Positions 50,495-58,952 of a stretch of DNA of 64,000 nucleotides are shown here, one piece after another; positions within the stretch are counted from its first letter, which is position 1, and every line of letters begins with the position of its first letter. A program made the position numbers and the translations under genes. The notes under the pieces were generated by a model. That model searched no databases. It was given only the letters and a program-made list of their open reading frames with translations, and had not been told where the DNA came from. The stretch spans positions 1,046,433 to 1,110,432 of the forward strand of contig NZ_LYPC01000027.1 of NCBI RefSeq assembly GCF_001700435.1, in the 5' to 3' direction. The stretch is from Paenibacillus pectinilyticus. Its GTDB lineage: Bacteria; Bacillota; Bacilli; Paenibacillales; NBRC-103111.

Positions 50495-51322
50495 ATGTCA
50501 AGTACATCGTTGATGCAAGACATTCAAGCAGCAGCAGCTTTTATCAAAAAAGAAACCAACATGACACCGCAAATCGGCCTTATTCTGGGTTCAGGTCTAG
50601 GGGTTCTAGCGGATTTGATCGAACAACCGATCGTGATTGATTATTCGCGTATTCCTCATTTTCCGGTATCAACGGTAGAGGGACATGCAGGAGAACTTGT
50701 TGTAGGGACAATTAAAGGCAAACAAGTGCTCGTGATGAAAGGGCGTTTCCATGCCTATGAGGGCTATGGTGCCGAAACCGTTTCATTCCCCGTACGTGTG
50801 ATGAAAGAGCTTGGGGTCGAAACCCTGATCGTTACAAATGCTGCTGGCGGAATCAATGAGAATTTCCAGGTTGGCGATCTCATGGTTATCAGCGATCATC
50901 TGAACATGACATTCCGCAATCCATTGATCGGGCCGAATGACGCTGCTCTTGGTGTACGATTCCCCGATATGTCGGAAGCTTATAGCAAACGTCTGCGTAA
51001 ATTGGCTCACGATGTCGCGGCTACGCAAGATTTTAAACTACAAGAAGGTGTGTATGTAGGTCTTCTGGGACCAAATTATGAAACGCCTGCTGAAATTCGC
51101 ATGTTCCGCACACTTGGCGGTGATTCAGTTGGGATGTCGACCGTTCCTGAAGTTATCGTTGCCCGTCACGCTGGGATTGAAGTGCTAGGATTCTCTTGCA
51201 TCTCCAATATGGCATCAGGGATTCTCGATCAACCGCTATCTCACGCAGAAGTGATGGAAACGACGGAAAAAGTAAAACCGAAGTTTTTGAAGCTTGTTCT
51301 TGGCATTATTGAAGCGCTATAA
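50495..51322 (+). CDS. punA: Purine nucleoside phosphorylase (first copy)
   Basis: A 275-residue trimeric-type (class II) purine nucleoside phosphorylase that splits (deoxy)guanosine and inosine. Motifs: LILGSGLGVLADLIE, RIPHFPVSTVEGHAGELV, MKGRFHAYEGYG, TNAAGGINENFQVGDLMVISDHLN, and GLLGPNYETPAEIRMFRTLGGDSVGMSTVPEVI. GTTAAGGGGGCATTACCC precedes the ATG. A second paralogue follows 17 bases after its stop. Confidence 0.95.
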   Translation: MSSTSLMQDIQAAAAFIKKETNMTPQIGLILGSGLGVLADLIEQPIVIDYSRIPHFPVSTVEGHAGELVVGTIKGKQVLVMKGRFHAYEGYGAETVSFPVRVMKELGVETLIVTNAAGGINENFQVGDLMVISDHLNMTFRNPLIGPNDAALGVRFPDMSEAYSKRLRKLAHDVAATQDFKLQEGVYVGLLGPNYETPAEIRMFRTLGGDSVGMSTVPEVIVARHAGIEVLGFSCISNMASGILDQPLSHAEVMETTEKVKPKFLKLVLGIIEAL

Positions 51323-51339
51323 GCGAAAAGGAGATCATC

Positions 51340-52194
51340 ATGGAATTAACTTACATACAAAAAATCAATGAAGCAGCGAGCTTCATCCAATCACGTTTAG
51401 GTGGCGTTTCACCATCCATTGGACTCGTCTTGGGTTCAGGTCTAGGCGATATGGCGAATCAAGTTGAACAGCCGATTGCTATCGATTATAGTGAGGTACC
51501 TCACTTTCCGGTATCAACGGTAGCGGGGCATGAAGGCCGCTTTGTTGCAGGGACGTTGGAAGGTAAGCAAGTCATCGTCATGCAGGGCCGCTTTCATTAC
51601 TATGAAGGCTATGATATGAAAAAAGTTGTATTCCCCGTCTACGTGATGAAAGCGATCGGTGTAGAAGCTGTTGTCATGACAAACGCATGCGGCGGGATGA
51701 ATCGCGAGTTTCAGGCAGGAGATCTGATGTTAATTAGTGATCATTTGAATATGACGGGGGATAATCCGCTAATCGGACCTAATCATGCGGAGCTCGGTGT
51801 TCGGTTCCCAGATATGTCGGAAGCCTATAACCGCGAATATCGTGCACTTGCGCGTGAATTAGCTTCTACAGTCATAGGTGAAGACGGTGTTCCACTGAAG
51901 CTGCAGGAAGGCGTCTACGCTGGGATTACAGGCCCTACGTACTGTACACCTGCTGAACTAACGATGCTTGCACGTATCGGCGGGGACGCCATTGGCATGT
52001 CGACGGTGGGAGAGGTTATCGCGGCGCGTCATGCTGGCCTTAAAGTACTCGGAATTTCCTGTATCACTGACATGGCAATCGGGGAAGAACTAGAACCATT
52101 AACGCATGAACAGGTTGTCGCAGTTGCTAATCGGACGAAGCCTAAATTCATTGCACTCGTGAAAGCTTTTGTTCGTGAAGTGCGATTGGGATAA
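51340..52194 (+). CDS. Purine nucleoside phosphorylase (second, divergent copy)
   Basis: A 284-residue class II PNP paralogous to the preceding gene: VLGSGLGDMANQVEQ, EVPHFPVSTVAGHEGRFV, GRFHYYEGYD, TNACGGMNREFQAGDLMLISDHLN, GPTYCTPAELTMLARIGGDAIGMSTVGEVI. It differs at several points near the base site (TNACGG against TNAAGG; GITGPTYCTPAE against GLLGPNYETPAE), so it may have another base preference. AAAAGGAGATCATC precedes the ATG. Confidence 0.93.
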   Translation: MELTYIQKINEAASFIQSRLGGVSPSIGLVLGSGLGDMANQVEQPIAIDYSEVPHFPVSTVAGHEGRFVAGTLEGKQVIVMQGRFHYYEGYDMKKVVFPVYVMKAIGVEAVVMTNACGGMNREFQAGDLMLISDHLNMTGDNPLIGPNHAELGVRFPDMSEAYNREYRALARELASTVIGEDGVPLKLQEGVYAGITGPTYCTPAELTMLARIGGDAIGMSTVGEVIAARHAGLKVLGISCITDMAIGEELEPLTHEQVVAVANRTKPKFIALVKAFVREVRLG

Positions 52195-52269
52195 ATTGGC
52201 ATGGAATTTGATTGAATTTTAATGTATTTGAGAGACTTAAGACCTATTCATGATGAGGGGCACATGTTA

Positions 52270-52295
52270 GAATATAGTTCATAAAGACTATATTC
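52270..52295 (+). promoter_or_regulatory. Palindrome GAATATAGT-8-ACTATATTC
   Basis: A perfect 9-base inverted repeat with an eight-base centre, upstream of the YvyF-like gene. It contains a possible -10 and could be an operator. A smaller hairpin, ATTTGC-ACG-GCAAAT, follows at 52303-52317. Confidence 0.45.
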
Positions 52296-52347
52296 GAAGG
52301 TGATTTGCACGGCAAATGACCTATCCAAACAAGGATGTGTTGGAAAC

Positions 52348-52788
52348 ATGGCAGTTCCTCAACTTATGGTAGCCAATTGCCCGCGCTGCGGGAAAGTGTT
52401 TCAAAGAAATTTACGTAATCAATGCTCCAAGTGCAGTACAAGCCTGGATGACCAATTCAAACATAGCCTGGATTTTCTTCGCAGGAACTATCGTTCAACG
52501 AACGAGCAGCTCTGTGAGGCAACAGGTATTTCACCGATACAATTACATGGTTGGGTGAAGGCAGGTAAGCTGCTCCTTTCTGATTATCCAAATTTGAATT
52601 ATCCTTGCGCTTCGTGTTCGGAGCCAATTCGAGAACATAAATTATGTGCCGCTTGCTCCACGCGAATTAGCCGAGATATCAAACAATTGAATGAGAAAGC
52701 AACCGTTCTTCCTGCTCCACAATTTGAAGCGAGGCCACAGGGAACTTCACGCGGCTTCCAAATAGGGGATCGATGGACACGGGTGTAA
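52348..52788 (+). CDS. YvyF-like zinc-ribbon/helix-turn-helix protein
   Basis: A 146-residue protein: an N-terminal CPRCGKVF...CSKC zinc ribbon (about 11-32), a helix-turn-helix NEQLCEATGISPIQLHGWVKAGKLL (about 50-75), a second CASCSEPI...LCAAC zinc ribbon (about 85-105) and a disordered tail. The single CPxC-HTH layout recalls flagellar protein YvyF/TIGR03826; the second ribbon is extra. The ATG at 52348 (M in MAVPQLMVANCPRCG) fits that family; upstream ribosome site GGATGTGTTGGA is weak. No flagellar genes are nearby. Confidence 0.72.
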   Translation: MAVPQLMVANCPRCGKVFQRNLRNQCSKCSTSLDDQFKHSLDFLRRNYRSTNEQLCEATGISPIQLHGWVKAGKLLLSDYPNLNYPCASCSEPIREHKLCAACSTRISRDIKQLNEKATVLPAPQFEARPQGTSRGFQIGDRWTRV

Positions 52789-52935
52789 TTTATTTGTGAA
52801 TGGGTAATATAAGATGGAGGTCAGTTCACAATTCTGTCACGAAATAGTCAAAGTTTTGCCACGTACTAGATATGGGATTATTCTCTGTTGTTAGGTAGAA
52901 TAGATGAAGTGAACACACGATGAGGGGGATATTGC

Positions 52936-53319
52936 ATGCAAAAGTGGATTTTCTTTGTACTATTTATACTTGCGGGCGCATTGGGACTGGGAGTCCTCTT
53001 TCAAGATATTTCTGATCGCCAAGATGCACAAGCAGCAGCGGCTGCCGCGAGTAAACTGCCACAGTTGAAAGTAGTTGCATCGAACTGGCAATTTGATCAA
53101 ACGGAGTACAAAGTGAAAAGCGGACAATCAACGAAAGTATCCTTGCAATTGAAAGAAGGCGTCCACGAGATTGAAATCGTTGGGTTGGATATTAAACTTG
53201 ATAAAGATAATCCTTCCAAAGAAGTCACTTTCGACAAACCGGGTACATATGAAATTCATTGCATCCTTCCTTGCGGAGAAGGACATGCTACAATGAAAAC
53301 GAAATTAGTAGTAGAATAA
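52936..53319 (+). CDS. Membrane-anchored CuA-type cupredoxin
   Basis: A 127-residue protein with one N-terminal transmembrane helix (about 5-22) and a cupredoxin domain (about 42-127). The CuA ligand set of cytochrome oxidase subunit II is complete: H77, C109, C113, H117 and M120, in C-x3-C-x3-H-x2-M spacing. The usual glutamate between the cysteines is leucine here. No oxidase genes lie nearby. TGAGGGGGATATTGC precedes the ATG. Possible electron carrier or copper donor (inference). Confidence 0.85.
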   Translation: MQKWIFFVLFILAGALGLGVLFQDISDRQDAQAAAAAASKLPQLKVVASNWQFDQTEYKVKSGQSTKVSLQLKEGVHEIEIVGLDIKLDKDNPSKEVTFDKPGTYEIHCILPCGEGHATMKTKLVVE

Positions 53320-53408
53320 CAATAAGCAATCAAAGAGGGGGCTGCCTAGCTCCCTTTTTTCAATTTACATCTAGACATAATTCATATAGGAACATAGGAG
53401 GTATTCGC

Positions 53409-54710
53409 ATGAGAATGGTGGATTTGATTCATAAGAAGCGCGTCGGAGATGCCCTTACAGAGCAAGAGATCTCTTTTATCATCACAGAATATACGGCTGG
53501 CAACGTGCCTGATTATCAAATGTCAGCATTTTTGATGGCGACTTTCCTCAATGGCATGACAGATGAAGAAACCTCGTTTCTTACATTAGCCATGGCGGGC
53601 TCAGGAGAAATGATTGATTTATCAGCTATTGCAGGAGTTAAGGTAGATAAACACTCAACAGGCGGCGTTGGAGATAAGGTTAGCCTCATCGTAGGGCCTG
53701 TTGTAGCTTCCCTTGGGATTCCAGTGGCCAAAATGTCTGGAAGAGGACTTGGACATACAGGTGGCACGTTAGATAAACTGGAGTCAATTCCTGGATTTCA
53801 AATCGAATTATCGAAGGAAGCTTTCATTAATGCGGTGAATACGAATAAAATTGCGATTGTGGGCCAAAGCGGGAACTTGGCTCCTGCGGATAAGAAAATG
53901 TATGCTCTACGCGATGTAACAGCAACCGTGGATTCGATTCCATTGATTGCTAGCTCCATCATGAGCAAGAAAATTGCCTCAGGAGCAGAAGCGATCGTCC
54001 TCGATGTGAAAATTGGCTCAGGAGCCTTCATGAAAACAGTAGAAGATGCTAGAGTTCTTGCTCGTACGATGGTCGATATCGGTACGCGTTTGAATCGTAA
54101 AACCATTGCCATGATAACCGATATGGATCAGCCGCTTGGCCGCGAAATCGGGAATGCGAATGAAATTCGTGAATCGATTGAGGTATTACGGGGTGTAGGT
54201 GACAAAGATTTGACCGAAGTCGCCATTTCAGTGGCGGCCTACATGGCTATGCTAGGTCAGGTGTACAGCACCTTTGAGGAGGCGCAGGAGGCTGTTCGTG
54301 ACATTATTACGAAGGGGAAGGCGTTAGATACCTTGAAACGTTTTATCGCCAGCCAAGGTGGAGACGAGCGTGTAGTGGATCAACAAGAGCTTCTGCCGAC
54401 AGCTGCTTATCATATGGAAGTGAATGCGACACATGCCGGATTCATCAATGAGATCCAAGCGGAAAATATCGGTTTTGCAGCTATGCTTTTAGGAGCGGGA
54501 CGGGCGAAGAAAGAAGATCATATCGACTATGCTGTCGGATTGACGTTAAATAAGAAAATCGGGGATGCCGTAGAGGTTGGGGATTCAATCTGTACGATTC
54601 ATGCGAATCGGGTGGATGTAGCTGAGGTTGAAGCGATGATCCGAGATGCTTACCAAATCACAGACACACAACCAGCACCGAAAAAACTCATTTATGATGT
54701 CATCGTATAA
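53409..54710 (+). CDS. pdp: Pyrimidine-nucleoside phosphorylase
   Basis: A 433-residue class II pyrimidine nucleoside phosphorylase acting on uridine and thymidine. Seen: MRMVDLIHKKRVGDALTEQEI at the start, KVDKHSTGGVGDKVSLIVGP near residue 80, AKMSGRGLGHTGGTLDKLES near residue 110 and VLDVKIGSGAFMKT near residue 197. ATG 53409 follows TAGGAGGTATTCGC; the longer reading from 53259 overlaps the cupredoxin and is spurious. In B. subtilis pdp is elsewhere, in a deoC cluster; here it joins deoB and the purine phosphorylases. Confidence 0.96.
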   Translation: MRMVDLIHKKRVGDALTEQEISFIITEYTAGNVPDYQMSAFLMATFLNGMTDEETSFLTLAMAGSGEMIDLSAIAGVKVDKHSTGGVGDKVSLIVGPVVASLGIPVAKMSGRGLGHTGGTLDKLESIPGFQIELSKEAFINAVNTNKIAIVGQSGNLAPADKKMYALRDVTATVDSIPLIASSIMSKKIASGAEAIVLDVKIGSGAFMKTVEDARVLARTMVDIGTRLNRKTIAMITDMDQPLGREIGNANEIRESIEVLRGVGDKDLTEVAISVAAYMAMLGQVYSTFEEAQEAVRDIITKGKALDTLKRFIASQGGDERVVDQQELLPTAAYHMEVNATHAGFINEIQAENIGFAAMLLGAGRAKKEDHIDYAVGLTLNKKIGDAVEVGDSICTIHANRVDVAEVEAMIRDAYQITDTQPAPKKLIYDVIV

Positions 54711-54724
54711 AAGAACGAGTGGAG

Positions 54725-54755
54725 AGCACTTTCCTTAGGGAAGGTGCTTTTTTTC
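54725..54755 (+). terminator. Terminator after pdp
   Basis: AGCACTTTCC pairs with GGAAgGTGCT around TTAG, followed by seven T residues. Confidence 0.92.
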
Positions 54756-54880
54756 GTTTTGCTTATTTTCATCAAGTTGGAATAATTTAGAGGAGAATTG
54801 TCAACACTGATTAGCAGTCATTCATGCTGCAAAGATGCCAAAACTTTCACTTCATACATCACAGGAGGGGTACAATTGCT

Positions 54881-56056
54881 ATGCGAAAAAAAGGGCTAAT
54901 CAGTTTCATTTGTTTACAACTAGGTGTGATGCTTGTTCTGCCATCGATATATGCGGCGGAAACGAAGTCGCAACCGGTGGATTTAACACCTAATGCACAA
55001 TCAGCTGTTCTTATGGATGCGGATACGGGTACGGTGATCGCGGAAAAGAATAAAGATGTTAAACTTCCACCCGCGAGTATTACGAAAATCATGACCATGC
55101 TACTCATCATGGAAGCGATCGACAAAGGCAGCCTCAAAATGGATGAAAAAGTAGGCGTCAGCGAGTACGCGGCTTCGATGGGAGGCTCGCAAATTTTCCT
55201 TGAGCCTGGCGAGCAAATGACCGTCCAAGAAATGCTCAAAGGGATCGCGATGGCCTCTGGGAACGATGCTTCTGTGGCAATGGCTGAGAAAATTGCCGGA
55301 TCAGAAGAAAATTTTGTTGCTATGATGAATGAACGCGCAGGGCAACTAGGGATGAAAAACACCCATTTCTCCAACTGTAACGGACTGCCCGTTGCCAATC
55401 ACTATACAACAGCGAATGATATCGCGATTATGTCTCGAGAGCTGCTGAAGCACGAAGGGATTACGAATTTTACCGGCGCGTATCAGGATTATTTGCGTAA
55501 AGATTCTCCGAAGCCTTTCTGGCTCGTCAATACGAACAAGCTTGTCCGTTTCTATAGCGGGGCAGATGGCTTGAAAACGGGTTACACAAGCGAAGCGAAA
55601 TTCTGCTTATCTGCGACAGCGAAACGGGATAATTTACGAGTTGTGGCCGTCGTTTTAGGAGAACCGAATACGAAAACACGGAATGCAGAAGTAACCAAGT
55701 TGTTTGATTATGCTTTTGCACAATACACGAATTATCCATTGTTCAAAACAGGGGACAGCTTAGGGAATTTCACGATAAATAAAGGTCAAGTATCGACTGT
55801 ACCTTTAGTTGCCAAACAAAACTACAGCATTTTAATGAAAAAAGGCACGGATACGGCAAATATCCGACATGAACTGCAGCTCGAACCGAACCTGAGAGCA
55901 CCTGTTGCCCAAGGTCAATCGATAGGTAAAATCACGGTGTATAACGGTGACAATGTCCTTGCGGAGTACCCGTTAGAGTCGCCAGTTGCTGTTGATAAAG
56001 CTTCTTGGTGGAAGCTGTTTAAGCGGACAACGTCGAGTCTGTTCCACACAGATTAA
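54881..56056 (+). CDS. dacF: Sporulation-linked D-alanyl-D-alanine carboxypeptidase DacF
   Basis: A 391-residue penicillin-binding protein of the S11 family. Signal peptide (about 1-25), catalytic SxxK in PPASITKIMTM near residue 65, SGN in MASGNDASVAM near residue 126, KTG in GLKTGYTSEAKF near residue 234; a C-terminal beta domain follows and no clear C-terminal amphipathic anchor. ATG 54881 is placed after ACAGGAGGGGTACAATTGCT. It precedes spoIIAA as in B. subtilis, where dacF is forespore-expressed and trims cortex peptide cross-links. Confidence 0.95.
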   Translation: MRKKGLISFICLQLGVMLVLPSIYAAETKSQPVDLTPNAQSAVLMDADTGTVIAEKNKDVKLPPASITKIMTMLLIMEAIDKGSLKMDEKVGVSEYAASMGGSQIFLEPGEQMTVQEMLKGIAMASGNDASVAMAEKIAGSEENFVAMMNERAGQLGMKNTHFSNCNGLPVANHYTTANDIAIMSRELLKHEGITNFTGAYQDYLRKDSPKPFWLVNTNKLVRFYSGADGLKTGYTSEAKFCLSATAKRDNLRVVAVVLGEPNTKTRNAEVTKLFDYAFAQYTNYPLFKTGDSLGNFTINKGQVSTVPLVAKQNYSILMKKGTDTANIRHELQLEPNLRAPVAQGQSIGKITVYNGDNVLAEYPLESPVAVDKASWWKLFKRTTSSLFHTD

Positions 56057-56148
56057 TGACGAAAAGCGCTTGCTCGTAGTGCCTTTAGGAACGGTGAAAT
56101 CGATTATTTTGCCTACTTTTAGCGGTTTTCTTCTAGTTTTGTCGGGGG

Positions 56149-56176
56149 GCAGGAAATCCCAACTCAGGTGTAGAAA
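56149..56176 (+). promoter_or_regulatory. Candidate sigma-H promoter of the spoIIA operon
   Basis: GCAGGAAAT (matches the sigma-H -35 RnAGGAwww) at 56149-56157, a 12-base spacer, GTAGAAA at 56170-56176 (six of seven of RnnGAAT). TGTCGGG at 56140-56146, just upstream, is a five-of-seven 0A box. spoIIA is transcribed by sigma-H with Spo0A in B. subtilis. Confidence 0.5.
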
Positions 56177-56208
56177 CTAGTGTTCATGACAGGGAAGGAG
56201 TGAACCTA

Positions 56209-56562
56209 GTGAGCCTGCAAATTGAGTTTGAGCAAGGCAGAAAAGCGCTAATTGTTAGACTAAAAGGTGAGTTGGATCATCATGCAGCGGATAGCGTGAA
56301 GGCGAGGATGGAGGATGCGATTGCGAAAGAGCAAACGCACCACCTGATTCTTAGTTTAAAGGATCTCTCCTTTATGGACAGCTCAGGTCTCGGTGTTATT
56401 CTCGGTCGCTATAAGCAAATTACGAGCAAGGGCGGCAAAATGGTTGTTTGTGATGTGTCACCAGCCGTCTATCGACTATTTGAGCTCTCAGGTATGTTCA
56501 AGATCGTATCGATTCAGGATAACGAACGTAATGCAATGTCCAGTCTGGAGGTTGCCTTATGA
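56209..56562 (+). CDS. spoIIAA: Anti-sigma F factor antagonist SpoIIAA
   Basis: A 117-residue STAS protein, same length as B. subtilis SpoIIAA. The phosphorylation site Ser58 lies in SFMDSSGLGVILGRYKQI. When unphosphorylated it frees sigma-F from SpoIIAB in the forespore. GTG 56209 lies eight bases after GGAAGGAG; the GTG at 56200 overlaps that ribosome site. Its stop overlaps the spoIIAB start. Confidence 0.97.
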   Translation: MSLQIEFEQGRKALIVRLKGELDHHAADSVKARMEDAIAKEQTHHLILSLKDLSFMDSSGLGVILGRYKQITSKGGKMVVCDVSPAVYRLFELSGMFKIVSIQDNERNAMSSLEVAL

Positions 56563-57005
56563 GTGAACGTAACTTTATGACACTTCAATTCGCTAGCCGT
56601 TCTGAAAATGAAGGATTTGCACGTGTAGCTGTTGCCGCATTCGTATCACAGCTTGACCCTACGTTAGATGAATTAACGGATATCAAAACGGTGGTATCGG
56701 AAGCCGTAACGAATTCGATTATACATGGATATAACAATCAAACGGATGGTGTCATCACCATTTCAGCTGAAATCGATGATGACACGATTCGTTTAACGAT
56801 TGAAGATAAAGGCGAAGGGATTGCGGATTTAGAGCAAGCGAAAGAGCCTCTCTACACATCCAAGCCAGAGCTAGAGCGTTCAGGAATGGGCTTTACAATT
56901 ATGGAAAATTTCATGGACGAAGTGGAAGTTGTGACAGCCGTCGGAATCGGAACGAAAATAAACATGTTGAAGCGAATTGAATCTAAAAAAGCTTTATACA
57001 ATTAG
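56559..57005 (+). CDS. spoIIAB: Anti-sigma F factor SpoIIAB
   Basis: A 148-residue GHKL kinase/anti-sigma factor. N box EAVTNSIIHGYNN near residue 45, G1 DKGEGIADLE near residue 84, G2 ERSGMGFTIMENFMDEV near residue 105. It phosphorylates SpoIIAA and holds sigma-F inactive. The ATG overlaps the spoIIAA stop by four bases, so translation is coupled. Confidence 0.97.
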   Translation: MSERNFMTLQFASRSENEGFARVAVAAFVSQLDPTLDELTDIKTVVSEAVTNSIIHGYNNQTDGVITISAEIDDDTIRLTIEDKGEGIADLEQAKEPLYTSKPELERSGMGFTIMENFMDEVEVVTAVGIGTKINMLKRIESKKALYN

Positions 57006-57016
57006 GGGTAGGATCT

Positions 57017-57772
57017 ATGGATGTTGATCTGAAGCATGCTTCTCATAGTTATTTAGACGATTCGGAAGTCAAACGGTTAATCGCCCTCAGCCAATCCGGA
57101 GATGGACTAGCCAGAGAAACACTTGTCAGCTGCAATATCCGTTTGGTGTGGTCAGTGGTTCAGCGCTTTTTGAACCGAGGATACGAAGCCGAAGATCTGT
57201 TCCAGATCGGATGCATCGGACTGCTGAAGTCCGTTGATAAATTCGATCTCTCGTATGATGTAAAGTTCTCAACCTATGCAGTACCTATGATTATTGGAGA
57301 AATCCAACGCTTCCTGCGTGATGACGGTACGCTCAAAGTAAGCCGTTCATTGAAGGAGCTGGCGAATAAGATTCGCAAAACGAAGGATGAACTGTCTAAG
57401 CGTTTGGGCAGACTTCCTACGATCAAAGAAGTGGCTGAAGAACTCATGATTACGCCGGAGGAGGTAGTTTTCGCCCAAGAAGCGAATAAACCGCTTTCGT
57501 CCATTCATGAGACCGTGTTCGAGAACGATGGGGATCCAATTACATTGATGGACCAAATTTCGGATGAATCCGGGGAAAAATGGTTTGAGAAACTGGCCCT
57601 GAATGAGGCCATAGGAACGCTCTCTGAGCGTGAACGTCTCATTGTCTATCTTCGCTACTTCCGAGACCAGACCCAGTCTGAAGTCGCAAGCCGGTTAGGG
57701 ATATCTCAAGTGCAGGTTTCGAGGTTAGAAAAGAAAATATTGCAGTCCATTAAAGATCAGATTGCCCAATAA
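57017..57772 (+). CDS. sigF: RNA polymerase sporulation sigma-F factor
   Basis: A 251-residue sigma-70-family factor, first forespore-specific sigma. Region 2 with GLARETLVSCNIRLVWSVVQRF and EAEDLFQIGCIGLLKSVDKFD...FSTYAVPMIIGEIQRFLRDD; region 3 VSRSLKELANKI; region 4 SEVASRLGISQVQVSRLEKKIL. Third gene of spoIIA. Confidence 0.97.
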   Translation: MDVDLKHASHSYLDDSEVKRLIALSQSGDGLARETLVSCNIRLVWSVVQRFLNRGYEAEDLFQIGCIGLLKSVDKFDLSYDVKFSTYAVPMIIGEIQRFLRDDGTLKVSRSLKELANKIRKTKDELSKRLGRLPTIKEVAEELMITPEEVVFAQEANKPLSSIHETVFENDGDPITLMDQISDESGEKWFEKLALNEAIGTLSERERLIVYLRYFRDQTQSEVASRLGISQVQVSRLEKKILQSIKDQIAQ

Positions 57773-57799
57773 AAGCATAAAGCGATTGTGCTTAACCCG

Positions 57800-57833
57800 A
57801 ACAAGCCGTGCTCTATCAGGAGTACGGTTTGTT
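57800..57833 (+). terminator. Terminator after sigF
   Basis: AACAAgCCGTgCTC pairs with GAGtACGGtTTGTT, T-rich end. Confidence 0.78.
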
Positions 57834-57850
57834 TGCGTGTACACATATAG

Positions 57851-57898
57851 AGCCGCTAATACCCCATGGCAGAATGGGCGATGAGCGGCTTTCTTCTT
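57851..57898. terminator. Second hairpin between sigF and the DUF378 gene
   Basis: AGCCGCT (57851-57857) pairs with AGCGGCT (57884-57890) with inner CCCAT/ATGGG; TTCTTCTT follows on the plus strand. It lies between convergent genes. Confidence 0.6.
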
Positions 57899-57914
57899 GT
57901 GAACTGAGCTTAGG

Positions 57915-58127
57915 TTAGCGTGCGGTATACCGATTGCTGACGGAATAGAATCTCACGCAGATAATCCCGCATAAACCAACGAGGGTATAAACGACGCGGC
58001 TTATGGCTGAGGATTCACGGTGTGAATCTCCGCCCAGTATTGCTGAAACTAAATCCCATTCGAAAAGCCCAACTAGAAGCCAATTCAACGCACCGATGAT
58101 GACCAGTGTTAGCGCGAATTTTGCCAT
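57915..58127 (-). CDS. DUF378 family membrane protein (YuzA-like)
   Basis: A 70-residue protein with two transmembrane helices: ALTLVIIGALNWLLVGLFEWDLV then VVYTLVGLCGIICV, the DUF378 pattern. AGAAGGTGATAAC precedes the ATG. Function unknown. The upstream gap (58128-58319) has overlapping inverted repeats TAAGTAA/TTACTTA and GGAAT/ATTCC and the spoVA promoter region. Confidence 0.85.
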   Translation of the reverse strand: MAKFALTLVIIGALNWLLVGLFEWDLVSAILGGDSHRESSAISRVVYTLVGLCGIICVRFYSVSNRYTAR

Positions 58128-58230
58128 GTTATCACCTTCTTTTTATGGAATAAGTAATCTGTATTCCTTACTTAACATGCCATGCCAATTCCACATTTAT
58201 GCATGGAGAATTTACCAATGGATGACTTGA

Positions 58231-58258
58231 TTATGCGAAGGAAAGATTTTGCATACTA
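58231..58258 (+). promoter_or_regulatory. Weak candidate sigma-G promoter of spoVAA
   Basis: CATACTA at 58252-58258 matches the sigma-G -10 (CATnhTA); TTATG at 58231-58235 matches four of five of the -35. The 16-base spacer is shorter than usual (about 18). Confidence 0.35.
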
Positions 58259-58319
58259 CTCCTATACATGGATGATTTCTTGAAGGATTGATAGCGTAAA
58301 GCTCTGAAAGGAGTGAGCC

Positions 58320-58952
58320 ATGGTGGAGGCCGTGAACAAGCTGTTGTACATACGACTACGTCGCAAAGCTCGTGTGCGTAAAGGGCACATTGTGAGATTG
58401 CGCGATATTGCCAAATTATTTGTAGATGATGAATATGAACCAGCTTTGAACGAATTGATCATTCATCAACCTCAACAAGCTGATGGAAATCGCGTGCTCA
58501 TTGATATGCTGCTGATCATCCGAAAAGTGAAAGGGCTGTTTCCAGAGCTTCAGGTTGAACATTTTGGCGAACCGCATGTCTTACTTGAAATATACACAGA
58601 TAATCGCAAAGCGAGCCCACTCTTGATCGGGATTGTGTGGTTACTTCTCTTCATTGGTTCGGGACTGGCGATTATGAACTTTCATGCAGATGTTTCGATG
58701 CTCGCTGTGCATCAACGTATTTATGAATTGATGACAGGAAAGCGGGTGGAGCATCCGCTCATATTGCAAATCCCATATTCAATTGGAATTGGTGTAGGGA
58801 TGGTCTTGTTCTTTAATCACTTGTTCAAAAAGAAATTCAATGAAGAACCAAGCCCTTTAGAAGTTGAGATGTTTATGTATCAAGAAAATGTTAATCATTT
58901 TGTAATCACGGAAGAGTACGCCAAAATTCACGAAGAAGGCGACGCGAAGTGA
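58320..58952 (+). CDS. spoVAA: Stage V sporulation protein AA
   Basis: A 210-residue SpoVAA: an N-terminal soluble domain (about 1-100) with the VRLRDIAKLFV-type segment and two transmembrane helices (about 103-122 and 150-170). GAAAGGAGTGAGCC precedes the ATG. In B. subtilis SpoVA proteins move dipicolinate into and out of spores. It overlaps spoVAB by four bases. Confidence 0.92.
   Translation: MVEAVNKLLYIRLRRKARVRKGHIVRLRDIAKLFVDDEYEPALNELIIHQPQQADGNRVLIDMLLIIRKVKGLFPELQVEHFGEPHVLLEIYTDNRKASPLLIGIVWLLLFIGSGLAIMNFHADVSMLAVHQRIYELMTGKRVEHPLILQIPYSIGIGVGMVLFFNHLFKKKFNEEPSPLEVEMFMYQENVNHFVITEEYAKIHEEGDAK

Noticed and set aside
53259..53408. N-terminal extension of pdp
   Set aside because: It overlaps the cupredoxin gene out of frame and lacks a ribosome site; the family starts at ATG 53409.
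54840..54880. CATACATC as a sigma-E -10 for dacF
   Set aside because: It lies directly beside the ribosome site, so transcription would begin inside it; the -35 is also missing.
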